This document shows positions 16,079-24,859 of a stretch of 64,000 nt of DNA, one piece after another. Under the pieces are notes generated by a model. It was not told the DNA's origin and did not search any database. It saw only the letters and a list, made by a program, of their open reading frames with translations. The stretch's first letter is position 1. Each line of letters starts with the position of its first letter. Both the position numbers and the translations under genes were made by a program. Source of the stretch: Lachnoclostridium sp. An118 (GTDB lineage: Bacteria > Bacillota > Clostridia > Lachnospirales > Lachnospiraceae); assembly GCF_002160985.1 (NCBI RefSeq), contig NZ_NFLQ01000014.1, forward strand, positions 1 to 64,000, given 5' to 3'.

Positions 16079-17032
16079 ATGGGAATCGTTGTTGAAAATC
16101 CAGGAATACAGACGACTGTACAGGACGAGGGGCGTTTCGGATATCAGCAGTACGGCGTGTCGCCGGCAGGGCCCATGGATACAAAGTCCTTTTTCCTTGC
16201 CAATATTCTGGCGGGAAATAAGAGAGGGGAGAGCGCCCTTGAGGTGACCTTTATGGGACCCACGCTGAAGTTTGAGAAAGACAATATCATTGCGGTGACA
16301 GGAGCAGACGTGTCCCCCACAGTGAACGGTGAGCCGATCCCCATGTACCAGGCAGTGCTTGTCCATGCGGGAGACACCCTTTCCTTTGGCGTGGCAAACG
16401 GCGGCAGCAGGGCTTATATAGCCTTTTGCGGAGGGCTGGATGTCCCGGCTGTTATGGGGAGCAAGTCTACGCTCATGAGGAACAAGCTGGGCGGAGTTGA
16501 AGGACGCAAGCTGGAGAAAGGCGATCATATCGGTTTTGTGAACCCGAAGACCAGTTTGCCGAAGATGGAGCTGCGGAAGCTGGAGCCGGAAAAGTTCCCC
16601 CAGAAGGATATTACGGTCAGGGTGGTGACTGGCCCCCAGGACACCGCCTTTACGGAAGAGGAAGTGAGGAAATTTTTCTGGTACAGCGCCACCATTACCA
16701 ATGAATCTGACAGAATGGGGATCCGTCTGGAGCGGGAGGAGCCCCTGCACCATATCAAGGACGGAAATATACTGACCGATGGCGTGGCATTCGGGTCTAT
16801 CCAGGTGCCTACCAACGGACAGGTCATCATCATGATGGCGGATCGGCAGACAACAGGAGGATACACGAAGATCGGAACCGTCATTTCCGTGGATCTGCCC
16901 AAGCTGGCTCAGGCCCAGCCCGGGTTTAGAGTGCACTTTGTGAGAGTGGGCATCCAGCTGGCACAGGAGCTGTACCTGCGCCAGTTAAAAGAGCTGAAGA
17001 ACCTGGAGAGATATCTGGGACAGAGAAGCTGA
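16079..17032 (+). CDS. pxpC: 5-oxoprolinase subunit C / KipA-type carboxyltransferase subunit
   Basis: A 317-residue KipA/AHS2-family protein, partner of the preceding KipI-type subunit. It opens with VENPGIQTTVQDEGR and GYQQYGVSPAGPMD, and has SDRMGIRLE (~205) and GQVIIMMADRQTTGGYTKIG (~245-265), all hallmarks of this family. It corresponds to the second half of the carboxyltransferase region of urea carboxylase. Length is normal for the family. Annotation as 'biotin-dependent carboxyltransferase' would be equally fitting. Confidence 0.92.
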   Translation: MGIVVENPGIQTTVQDEGRFGYQQYGVSPAGPMDTKSFFLANILAGNKRGESALEVTFMGPTLKFEKDNIIAVTGADVSPTVNGEPIPMYQAVLVHAGDTLSFGVANGGSRAYIAFCGGLDVPAVMGSKSTLMRNKLGGVEGRKLEKGDHIGFVNPKTSLPKMELRKLEPEKFPQKDITVRVVTGPQDTAFTEEEVRKFFWYSATITNESDRMGIRLEREEPLHHIKDGNILTDGVAFGSIQVPTNGQVIIMMADRQTTGGYTKIGTVISVDLPKLAQAQPGFRVHFVRVGIQLAQELYLRQLKELKNLERYLGQRS

Positions 17033-17081
17033 CGGACACTGCCGCCGCATAGCGGCAGACATAAAGAAGGGAAAGAAGAAA

Positions 17082-17522
17082 ATGAAGCTTGAGAAGATCA
17101 CGGCCCTGCTCCACGAGGTGGACAGGACAGGCGTGACAGAATTTGAGGTACAGGACGGGGACTTCCGCCTCTCCATCCGGAAGACGGCGGCGGCCGCGGA
17201 TGGGGAGAACACATGCCAGACGGCCTCCGGGGCTGTGAGCCCGCAGGAGGCGCCCCGGGAGCAGGAGGCGGTGTCCATCCAGGAAGGGACCATTATCCGC
17301 TCGCCTCTTGTAGGCATCTTCCACGCCTCCGACAGCCAGAGCACGGAGCCCCTTGTGACAGTGGGCAGCAGAGTCGAGCAGGGACAGGTAATGGGAGCGA
17401 TCGAGGCAATGAAGATGATGAACGACGTGGTGGCAGGATGCGACGGAACTGTGTCCGAGGTGCTTGTGAAGGACGGAGACCTGGTAGAGTACGCACAGCC
17501 TCTCTTCGTCATTGAAGGATAG
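17082..17522 (+). CDS. accB: Biotin carboxyl carrier protein
   Basis: A 146-residue BCCP. Residues ~1-35 match the AccB N-terminal region, an acidic linker follows (~40-68), and the biotinyl domain (~70-146) carries the attachment motif EAMKMMND with K111. It shuttles carboxybiotin between a biotin carboxylase and a carboxyltransferase. Its partners here are AccC directly downstream and PxpB/PxpC directly upstream; no acetyl-CoA carboxyltransferase subunits (AccA/AccD) are nearby. That points to a dedicated carboxylase rather than fatty-acid synthesis. Confidence 0.93.
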   Translation: MKLEKITALLHEVDRTGVTEFEVQDGDFRLSIRKTAAAADGENTCQTASGAVSPQEAPREQEAVSIQEGTIIRSPLVGIFHASDSQSTEPLVTVGSRVEQGQVMGAIEAMKMMNDVVAGCDGTVSEVLVKDGDLVEYAQPLFVIEG

Positions 17523-17536
17523 GGAGCAGGGAAAAG

Positions 17537-18880
17537 ATGTTTCGAAAAATACTGATTGCAAACAGGGGCGAGATCGCCGTGCGCGTCATCCGGGCCTGCC
17601 GGGAGATGGGCATCCGCACTGTGGCGGTGTACTCCGAGGCGGACGAGGACGCCATGCACGTGAGGCTGGCGGACGAGGCGGTCTGCATCGGGCCGGCGGC
17701 GCCCTCGGCCAGCTACCTGGATATGGACCGGCTTATCAGCACGGCCCTGGCCACAAAGGCGGAGGCCATCCATCCGGGATTTGGCTTTCTCTCGGAGAAC
17801 GCGGCTTTTGCGGACAAATGCGCCAAGTTTGGCATCGCGTTTATCGGACCCTCCGGTGAACTGATCGACAAGATGGGAAATAAATCCGAGGCCAAGCACA
17901 CCATGAAGGAGGCGGGTATCCCGGTGGTGCCGGGTACCGACAGCCCGGTGTACGAGGCGGGGGAGGCCCTGGAGGCTGCCGAGATCATCGGCTTTCCGGT
18001 CATGATCAAAGCCTCCGCGGGGGGCGGCGGCAAGGGTATGCGCCTTGCCTGGAACAGCCAGGAATTCCCGGCCCTCTTCCATGCGGCAAAGCAGGAGGCG
18101 GTGAACGCTTTCGGGGACGGCAGCATGTACCTGGAGCGGTACGTACAGTCTCCCCGCCACATTGAAGTCCAGATCATGGCCGACAAATTCGGCAATGTGG
18201 TCCACCTGGGCGAGAGGGACTGCTCGGTCCAGAGAAGGCACCAGAAGATGATAGAGGAGTCGCCCTGCGCCTTCATCTCCCCGGAGACGAGGGAGCGGAT
18301 ATGCGCCACAGCAGTGCAGGCGGCGAAGGCTGTGGGCTATGAGAACGCGGGGACCATCGAGTTCCTTCTGGATCAGTCCGGCGAGTTCTTCTTTATGGAG
18401 ATGAACACAAGGATCCAGGTGGAGCACCCGGTCAGCGAGCTGGTATCCGGCGTGGACCTGATAAGGGAGCAGATTCATGTGGCTGCAGGACTTCCGCTGA
18501 GCGTCAAGCAGGAGGATATCCTGTTCCGGGGACATGCCCTGGAGTGCAGGATCAACGCGGAGGATCCTATACATAATTTCATGCCCTGCCCGGGGACAGT
18601 GGAGAAGCTCTACCTGCCGGGAGGCAACGGGGTGCGGATGGACACGGCCATTTACCCCGGCTACACGATCCCGCCCTACTATGACTCCATGATCGTCAAG
18701 ATCATTGCCTACGACAGGGACAGGATGAGCGCCATCCGGAAGATGATCAGCGTTCTGGGAGAGTTCAGGATCAGGGGCGTGACCACCAACCTGGATTTCC
18801 TCTACGATGTGCTCAATCATCCGGATTTCCAGAGCGGTATGTTCAGTACAGACTTCATAGAGAGACACTATGAGCTGTAG
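17537..18880 (+). CDS. accC: Biotin carboxylase
   Basis: A 447-residue ATP-grasp enzyme that carboxylates biotin on the carrier protein using ATP and bicarbonate. It has the N-terminal pre-ATP-grasp domain (ILIANRGEIAVRVI), the glycine-rich ATP loop GGGGKGMR (~162-169), EMNTRIQVEHPV (metal and catalytic residues, ~288) and the C-terminal domain beginning GHALECRINAEDP. Full length for AccC. It is part of the pxp operon, 14 bases after accB. With AccB, PxpB and PxpC it reproduces, as separate chains, all the domains of urea carboxylase. Confidence 0.95.
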   Translation: MFRKILIANRGEIAVRVIRACREMGIRTVAVYSEADEDAMHVRLADEAVCIGPAAPSASYLDMDRLISTALATKAEAIHPGFGFLSENAAFADKCAKFGIAFIGPSGELIDKMGNKSEAKHTMKEAGIPVVPGTDSPVYEAGEALEAAEIIGFPVMIKASAGGGGKGMRLAWNSQEFPALFHAAKQEAVNAFGDGSMYLERYVQSPRHIEVQIMADKFGNVVHLGERDCSVQRRHQKMIEESPCAFISPETRERICATAVQAAKAVGYENAGTIEFLLDQSGEFFFMEMNTRIQVEHPVSELVSGVDLIREQIHVAAGLPLSVKQEDILFRGHALECRINAEDPIHNFMPCPGTVEKLYLPGGNGVRMDTAIYPGYTIPPYYDSMIVKIIAYDRDRMSAIRKMISVLGEFRIRGVTTNLDFLYDVLNHPDFQSGMFSTDFIERHYEL

Positions 18881-18949
18881 GATATAGAGTCACTATCAAC
18901 AAGAGGCCGGACATCGGGCCGGCAAAGTTTCAAGACAAGAAAGGAAGAA

Positions 18950-19915
18950 ATGAGTATGAAGATCGTAGTATTAGACGGCTACACATTAAATCCGGGAGAC
19001 ATCTCCTGGGAGGGGATGGAGGCATTTGGCGACCTGACAGTCTATGATAGGACAAAGGCCGAGGACGTGGCAGAGCGCATCGGCGACGCGGAGGTTGTCT
19101 ACACAAACAAGACTCCCATCACAAAAGAGACGCTGGACGCCTGCCCTAATGTGAAATTTATCGGCGTGCTGGCTACCGGCTACAACATCGTGGACACGGC
19201 GGCTGCAAAGGAAAAGGGTATTCCGGTATCCAATATCCCTACATACGGGACAGCGGCTGTATCCCAGTTCGCCATCGGACTTCTCCTGGAGCTGTGCCAC
19301 CACATCGGAGAGCACTCTGACGCGGTAAAGGCCGGCGAGTGGACAAGCAATCCGGACTGGTGCTTCTGGAAATATCCCCTTGTGGAGCTGGACGGCAAGA
19401 CAATGGGTATCATCGGATTTGGCCGCATCGGACAGGACACAGGAAAGATCGCCCAGGCTCTCGGCATGAAGGTGCTGGCATACGACTCCTTCCCGAAAAA
19501 AGAGCTGGAGAGCGAGACCTGCCACTACGCGGATCTGGACACAGTGCTTGGGGAGTCCGATGTGATCGCCCTTCACTGCCCGCTCTTCCCGGACACAGAG
19601 GGCATTATCAATAAAGACACTATCGCAAAGATGAAGGACGGCGTTATGATCATCAACAACTCCAGAGGGCCGCTCATTGTAGAGCAGGATCTGCGGGACG
19701 CCCTTGACAGCGGAAAGGTGGCAGGAGCTGCCGTGGACGTTGTATCCACAGAGCCCATCCAGATGGACAACCCGCTGATCGGAGCGAAGAACGTGATCAT
19801 CACCCCCCACATTTCCTGGGCTCCCAAGGAGTCAAGACAGAGGCTGATGGACATCGCGGTTGACAACCTGAAGTGCTACGTGGACGGCAAACCGCAGAAT
19901 GTCGTAAATGCATAA
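18950..19915 (+). CDS. D-2-hydroxyacid dehydrogenase
   Basis: A 321-residue NAD-dependent dehydrogenase of the D-isomer family, closest in look to glycerate dehydrogenases. The nucleotide site is GFGRIG (~157-162) and catalytic residues are Arg in NNSRGP (~239), Glu in STEP (~267) and His in TPHISW (~286). It would interconvert a 2-keto acid and a D-2-hydroxy acid. Sitting between accC and pxpA, it probably disposes of the keto acid made from the operon substrate, perhaps after the divergent aminotransferase acts. The substrate cannot be read from sequence. Confidence 0.9.
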   Translation: MSMKIVVLDGYTLNPGDISWEGMEAFGDLTVYDRTKAEDVAERIGDAEVVYTNKTPITKETLDACPNVKFIGVLATGYNIVDTAAAKEKGIPVSNIPTYGTAAVSQFAIGLLLELCHHIGEHSDAVKAGEWTSNPDWCFWKYPLVELDGKTMGIIGFGRIGQDTGKIAQALGMKVLAYDSFPKKELESETCHYADLDTVLGESDVIALHCPLFPDTEGIINKDTIAKMKDGVMIINNSRGPLIVEQDLRDALDSGKVAGAAVDVVSTEPIQMDNPLIGAKNVIITPHISWAPKESRQRLMDIAVDNLKCYVDGKPQNVVNA

Positions 19916-19972
19916 ATAATTTCAAGACGGATGCAAACACAGCAAAACAAAAAAGAAAGGATGGAAAAAACT

Positions 19973-20728
19973 ATGTATCAGGTGGATTTGAACAGCGACA
20001 TGGGTGAGAGCTTCGGCGCTTATAAGCTGGGCGGCGATGAGGAGATCATCAAGTACGTGACAACAGCAAACGTGGCCTGCGGATGGCATGCAGGAGATCC
20101 CATGGTAATGGACAAGACAGTCCGCATGGCAAAGGAGCAGGGCGTTATGGTAGGCGCTCATCCGGGCTATCCGGATCTGATGGGCTTTGGACGCCGGAAA
20201 ATGGTCCTGGCTCCCGCTGAGATCAAGAACTACGTGAAATATCAGATCGGAGCTCTCTCCGCCTTCACACGGAGCTACGGAATGAAGCTGCAGCATGTGG
20301 CTCCCCACGGCTCCATGGGAAATCAGTGCCAGTATGACGAGGAAGTATCCACAGCGATCGTGGACGCCATCTGCGAGGTGGACAAGGACCTTATCGTCTA
20401 CTACTGCGCAGGCGCTGTCTTAGGACAGATCGCTGAGAGCAGAGGACTTCGCACAGCCTCCGAGATCTTCGCTGACAGAGCCTATATGGACGATCTCTCC
20501 CTCGTCCCGAGAAAGATGGAGGGCTCCATGATCACAGACGAGAACATTGCCATTGACAGATGCGTGCGCATGATCAAGGAAGGAAAGGTTACATCGATCA
20601 ACGGAAAGGATCTGGACATCAAGGGCGACACGCTGTGCGTACACGGCGACGGGCCGAAGGCTCTGGCGTTCGTTCAGAAGATCCGTGAAAGATTTGCACA
20701 AGAGGGGATTGAGATCAAACATCTGTAA
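19973..20728 (+). CDS. pxpA: 5-oxoprolinase subunit A (LamB/YcsF family)
   Basis: A 251-residue LamB/YcsF protein with the family opening DLNSDMGESFG, the ACGWHAGDP motif (~36-44), GAHPGYPD (~60) and HVAPHGSMGN (~106). PxpA is the subunit that works with PxpBC to hydrolyse 5-oxoproline to glutamate with ATP. The ATG at 19973 gives the usual family N-terminus; frames opening at 19931 or 19961 would add unrelated residues. It lies after the dehydrogenase and before the transporter, completing a PxpABC set interrupted by biotin enzymes. Confidence 0.92.
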   Translation: MYQVDLNSDMGESFGAYKLGGDEEIIKYVTTANVACGWHAGDPMVMDKTVRMAKEQGVMVGAHPGYPDLMGFGRRKMVLAPAEIKNYVKYQIGALSAFTRSYGMKLQHVAPHGSMGNQCQYDEEVSTAIVDAICEVDKDLIVYYCAGAVLGQIAESRGLRTASEIFADRAYMDDLSLVPRKMEGSMITDENIAIDRCVRMIKEGKVTSINGKDLDIKGDTLCVHGDGPKALAFVQKIRERFAQEGIEIKHL

Positions 20729-20757
20729 AAGACGTATCGTAAAGGAGTGAAGAACAA

Positions 20758-22110
20758 ATGAGCAATACACAGAAAAAGGAAAAAATGTCCGTTGTCAAGA
20801 AGATGATCATCGCCCTGGTCGGCGGACTTGTAGTCGGACTGATCTTCATGTTTATCCGCAGCTCCCTGCTGGACTCCGGAAATGAAGGCACATGGGACAT
20901 TATCAACAAGATCCTGTTCCAGGATATCACAGCAGCTGACGGAACCGCGGCGCTTGGTCTTTTCTACATCATCGGACAGCTCTTTATGAGGGGTCTGCAG
21001 GCAGCCATCGTACCGCTGGTGCTCTGCTCCCTGAGCCTTGCCATGTGCAGTATCTCCAGCTCCTCCAAGCTGGGAAGGATCGCAGGGCGCACAGTCCTTG
21101 GCTTTGTCTGCTTCTACATCGTGGGCGCCTTCTTTGCAGGCCTTGTGGCTTACGCTATGAAGACAGCCGGACTTTTCAATGTAGACCTGCCTGCTGAGGC
21201 GGTCACAGACGCGGCCACCATCGACCAGTTCAACCCGCTGGCCACCATCGTGACAGCCGTACCGTCCAACATCATCGAGTCCATGAGCAGCAACAACAGC
21301 ATCCTGGCAGTTGTGGTAGTGTCCATCGTCATCGGCCTTTGCATGAACGTGCTGGGAGAGAAGACAGATCCCCTGAAGCATGTGCTGGAGGCGGGAAGCG
21401 AGGTCATCAACTTCTACCTGACCTTCCTCATCAACAAGGTGGGCCCTGTGGCTATCTTCTGTCTGGTATCCCGTACCTTCGCCATCTACGGCGCTGAGTA
21501 CCTGGCGCCGGCGGCGGCCTACATCGTGGGCGCTATGATCACCCTGTTCATTCTGGTTGTGACCATCTACCCCATCGGTATCTGGCTGACAACAAGGCTG
21601 AACCCCTTCAAGTTCTTAAAGAAGATCGCCAAGGTAGGTGTGTTCGGATTTTCCACAAACTCCTCCGCGGCGACTCTGCCTCTGAACACAAAGACAAACC
21701 TGGAGGAGCTGGGCTGCAGCAACGAGATCACAAGCTTTGTCCTGCCGACAGGTATGACCATCAACATGAACGGTACGACAGTCATGCACATGTTTGCCGT
21801 GACTTTCATCGCGACCAGCGCCGGCATCGACGTGACGCCTGCCAACCTGATCGTTGTGGCATTCCTCTCCATCTGCGCGGCTATGGGCTGCCCGGCTATC
21901 CCGATCGCAGGCACGACCCTGATCGTGACTATCCTCTCCGGTATGGGCTGGACATCCGATCTGTGCATGATCGCCTACGCGCTTGTCGTAGCTATCAACC
22001 GTCCTGTTGAGATGGCTCTCCTGCCTCTGAACGTTATCGGCGACGCGGCTACAAACGTCATCGTAAACGCCAAGGAAAAAGAGATCAACCTGGACGTATA
22101 TAACAGCTAA
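20758..22110 (+). CDS. Dicarboxylate/amino acid:cation symporter, atypical binding site
   Basis: A 450-residue DAACS (GltP-like) membrane transporter with about eight helices, the Ser-rich hairpin STNSSAATLP (~298-308) and the second hairpin PIAGTTLIVTILSGMG. Key residues differ from glutamate carriers: the NMDGT motif reads NMNGT (337-341), and TM8 reads NRPVEMALLPLNVIGD (414-429) where glutamate carriers have D..D..RT..N...D. The Arg that holds the side-chain carboxylate is Leu (L421), and the Asp that binds the amino group is Glu (E418). The cargo is therefore probably not glutamate or aspartate; a lactam or neutral amino acid fits the operon. Confidence 0.88.
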   Translation: MSNTQKKEKMSVVKKMIIALVGGLVVGLIFMFIRSSLLDSGNEGTWDIINKILFQDITAADGTAALGLFYIIGQLFMRGLQAAIVPLVLCSLSLAMCSISSSSKLGRIAGRTVLGFVCFYIVGAFFAGLVAYAMKTAGLFNVDLPAEAVTDAATIDQFNPLATIVTAVPSNIIESMSSNNSILAVVVVSIVIGLCMNVLGEKTDPLKHVLEAGSEVINFYLTFLINKVGPVAIFCLVSRTFAIYGAEYLAPAAAYIVGAMITLFILVVTIYPIGIWLTTRLNPFKFLKKIAKVGVFGFSTNSSAATLPLNTKTNLEELGCSNEITSFVLPTGMTINMNGTTVMHMFAVTFIATSAGIDVTPANLIVVAFLSICAAMGCPAIPIAGTTLIVTILSGMGWTSDLCMIAYALVVAINRPVEMALLPLNVIGDAATNVIVNAKEKEINLDVYNS

Positions 22111-22159
22111 AGCAACTGTATAAGTATAATCTTATTATGAGAATATAACAGGATTGCGG

Positions 22160-22206
22160 CAAGCTGGTTCTTTCCTATGGGTATAGGAAGGAACCAGCTT
22201 GTTTTT
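22160..22206 (+). terminator. Terminator of the pxp/acc operon
   Basis: CAAGCTGGTTC (22160-22170) pairs with GAACCAGCTTG (22191-22201), with further CTTCCTAT pairing inside, followed by TTTTT. Confidence 0.9.
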
Positions 22207-22270
22207 GTCTCTGTCTTCATTTTATATTGTCTATAGATGATCCGGATATAAAAAAGTAAGGAGAGATGTA

Positions 22271-22768
22271 ATGATGGAAAATGGGAAACAATTATTTAAG
22301 AGGAATACAATTTTTTTCTTGAACGATAAAGAAGAGTATTCGTATGAAGAAATCCTGGAGTTTATAGGAGAGAGCCTGACTGCTCTGGGCTATGCAAAAG
22401 AAAGCTTTGCCAAGGCGCTGAAAGACAGAGAACGGGTATTTCCGACAGGCCTGCAGATGCAGCCTTATGGAATTGCTATTCCCCATGCGGATCAGGGGCA
22501 TGTGTATAAACCCTGTGTAGGGGTGGTGCGGCTGAAAGGGGGGGCCGTATTTAGGGATATGGTAGAGCCGGACAGAGAAGTGAGAGCAAAGATTATATTT
22601 TGCATTGCTATAGCAGGCGAGGAAAAGCAGACGGATGTATTGCAGGATATTATGAGGATAGCCAGTGATGAGTCCCTTATGAGCTGTATAGTGGATGCAG
22701 ACAGCGAAGAGGAAATCTATGAATTGCTTACTGAGGGAGGGAAAGGTACAAAAAGATCAGATACATAA
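22271..22768 (+). CDS. gatA: PTS EIIA component, fructose/galactitol type
   Basis: A 165-residue EIIA of the Fru/Mtl/Ntr superfamily. The phosphorylated histidine is H72 in GIAIPHADQ, preceded by FPTGLQ as in GatA. It takes phosphate from HPr and passes it to EIIB. It is the first gene of the operon and precedes the PRD regulator gene. The low-GC look of this region compared with the pxp operon suggests separate acquisition. Confidence 0.9.
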   Translation: MMENGKQLFKRNTIFFLNDKEEYSYEEILEFIGESLTALGYAKESFAKALKDRERVFPTGLQMQPYGIAIPHADQGHVYKPCVGVVRLKGGAVFRDMVEPDREVRAKIIFCIAIAGEEKQTDVLQDIMRIASDESLMSCIVDADSEEEIYELLTEGGKGTKRSDT

Positions 22769-22799
22769 TGCAGACATAAGGAAGGAGGACGAGAACGGG

Positions 22800-24767
22800 A
22801 TGTACCTGATTGAACGACAGAAAAAGATACTGACACTTCTCCTGACATCAAAGGAATGGATTACAGGAGCGGAAATTGCAAGAAGGCTTGGTATAACAGA
22901 CCGGACAGTGAGGAAGGACATAAGGGATATTAATGAAGAGTTAAAGAAATATCCCAATTGTTATATAGAGTCTATCAGAGGAACGGGGTATCTCCTGAGA
23001 ACGGCAGACAGGGATGAGCTTTTTAATCGTATGGAAGGGGGCAGTAGCAGCGAGACGCCCAGAGCAAGGATTGCACATCTTGCACTGGAAATCCTTGAAT
23101 CGGAAGATCCGATTTCACTGGAGGATTTGGAGGATGAATTTTTCATTAGCCGCACGACACTGGAGGCAGCTATCCGCCAGATTAATGATACATCCACGGC
23201 AAAAGGTGTGGGAGCAGTTATACGACATAGAAAAAATGCAGTTCAGGCTGAATGTACAGAGAGGGAAAAGCGGGAACTGATGCGCTCTTTTCTCTTTATT
23301 ACAAAAGAAGATATGGGCCGCAAAATGCAGGATGAATATGGATTTCTGAACGCAGGCGATATACGCAGGATCATGGGAAAGGTGAGAGGGGTGCTTGTGA
23401 AGCATAAACTGAAAGTCACGGACCGGGATATGACAGAGATTGTTTTGTGGCTTTATATACAGAAGCAGCGCCTTTTGTCCGGAGAAGTGCTGCGGGAACA
23501 AGAAGGAGCGGGAAGAGAAGAAAAGACTATTCCGGAGACCATACGCATTTTGTCTGAGGAAATGACAAAGAGTATGCAGGAGGGTACAGAACTTTTGTAT
23601 CCAAAAGAGGAGATTGTGGAATTTGCGGAGTATCTGGGGAATATCCGCCTGATGAAAGAGGAGCGCTTTACGAAGAAAGAGATTATGAACATGGTGGAAC
23701 CGTGTTATATCGTTATCGTGGAGGAGCTCCTTAATGATATCAAAAGTCGTTTTATGATCGATTTTACCCAGGACGAGGCCCTCTTTGCGGATCTTGTCAT
23801 GCATATTCGTTTTTCAATCAGAACCAGTGGCGGTACAGTTAGTCAGGAGGCCTCTCTTCTGGATACAATCAAGGACAGGTATCCATTTGTCTTTGAGCTG
23901 TCTACTTACATTTTCGGAAGGATATGGGACGTCCTGGGGATAGAGATGGATGAAGTGCAGCTCGGCTATGTGGCGGCACATTTGGGAGCTGCTTTAGAAC
24001 GGCTGGAGAATACAGATACGGGAAGCGATTTTAAGATTGCTGTATGCAGCAATATGAGTATGGGGATCGTGAGGCTTTTGATGGCAAAGCTACATTCGGT
24101 TTACAGGGGGCAGATCAGCATTGCAGGTCCCTATCCGCTTTATGAAATGGAAGATATGATGAAGGGGCAGCCGGGGCTGATCCTTACTACAAATTTATAC
24201 GGGGTGTTCGATGAGCTCCCCGTACCTGTCATTCCCATTTCTCCTATGCTGGAGTCGGCGGATATACAGGCCATTAATGAAAAGATAAAATCACTAAAAC
24301 AAAAGACAGTTGTGCTGAGTCTGGAACAGGGGATCGAACAGTATTTTGAGAGAGAACTGTTTTTTCCAGGGATGGAGATGGAGTCTCGGGAGGAAGTGCT
24401 GGAGTTTTTATCGTCAAAGATTGTTGAGAAAGGGTATGCTCCTACAAATCTGCTGGAAGATATTATGGAGAGGGAGCGAATCGCTCCCACCACATTTTCA
24501 AATTATATGGCTATGCCCCATCCGATCCATATGTGTGCATACAAGACGGTGATTGCTGTGGCTACTCTGAAAAAAGGAGTAGTATGGGGGAAGCAGAAGC
24601 AGGTCGTAAGACTGGTCTTTCTTCTTATCGTGCGCAGCAAAGATATGAAATATATCAGTGGTTTTTTTGACATTACAGCAAAGCTTGTGACGCGGAAAAA
24701 GAAGGTGCAGACGCTTCTGGAGACGGAAGATTTTGAAAAATTTATAGGTGAGCTTGTTCCTATGTGA
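22800..24767 (+). CDS. PRD-containing transcription regulator (BglG/MtlR type)
   Basis: A 655-residue PTS-controlled regulator. An N-terminal HTH_11 (AEIARRLGITDRTVRKDI, ~22-40) is followed by a second helical (Mga-like) domain and two PTS regulation domains (~190-410). Then come a GatB-like EIIB domain (~415-500) and a C-terminal EIIA domain (~510-650) with PHPIH as a probable phosphohistidine site. DNA-binding activator rather than RNA antiterminator, because of the HTH start. Start at 22800 is chosen for its AAGGAGG site. Phosphorylation by the local EIIA/EIIB and HPr would set its activity. Confidence 0.92.
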   Translation: MYLIERQKKILTLLLTSKEWITGAEIARRLGITDRTVRKDIRDINEELKKYPNCYIESIRGTGYLLRTADRDELFNRMEGGSSSETPRARIAHLALEILESEDPISLEDLEDEFFISRTTLEAAIRQINDTSTAKGVGAVIRHRKNAVQAECTEREKRELMRSFLFITKEDMGRKMQDEYGFLNAGDIRRIMGKVRGVLVKHKLKVTDRDMTEIVLWLYIQKQRLLSGEVLREQEGAGREEKTIPETIRILSEEMTKSMQEGTELLYPKEEIVEFAEYLGNIRLMKEERFTKKEIMNMVEPCYIVIVEELLNDIKSRFMIDFTQDEALFADLVMHIRFSIRTSGGTVSQEASLLDTIKDRYPFVFELSTYIFGRIWDVLGIEMDEVQLGYVAAHLGAALERLENTDTGSDFKIAVCSNMSMGIVRLLMAKLHSVYRGQISIAGPYPLYEMEDMMKGQPGLILTTNLYGVFDELPVPVIPISPMLESADIQAINEKIKSLKQKTVVLSLEQGIEQYFERELFFPGMEMESREEVLEFLSSKIVEKGYAPTNLLEDIMERERIAPTTFSNYMAMPHPIHMCAYKTVIAVATLKKGVVWGKQKQVVRLVFLLIVRSKDMKYISGFFDITAKLVTRKKKVQTLLETEDFEKFIGELVPM

Positions 24768-24775
24768 TGCGGAAG

Positions 24776-24812
24776 TTGACAGTTTTTAATCTGAAAATAT
24801 AGCGTGTATAAT
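24776..24812 (+). promoter_or_regulatory. Possible internal promoter of the PTS genes
   Basis: TTGACA (24776-24781) and TATAAT (24807-24812) occur between the regulator gene and the aldolase gene but are 25 bases apart, too far for one promoter. TTGACA with TATAGC 16 bases downstream is an alternative. This may be the regulator-activated promoter. Confidence 0.4.
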
Positions 24813-24859
24813 CGAATTATAGAAAAACAAGAACAAAAAAACGATAGGAGGAAACAACA

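Noticed and set aside
16985-18868. A 627-codon open frame on the minus strand opposite accB/accC
   Set aside because: It mirrors well-supported genes, has no ribosome site and a composition typical of antisense frames in GC-rich DNA (many His, Arg, Leu).
24770-24795. Resemblance of GGAAGTTGACAGTTTTTAAT to the IS1634 left end
   Set aside because: Only about 12 bases match and they centre on a TTGACA box; no second end or transposase fragment is nearby.
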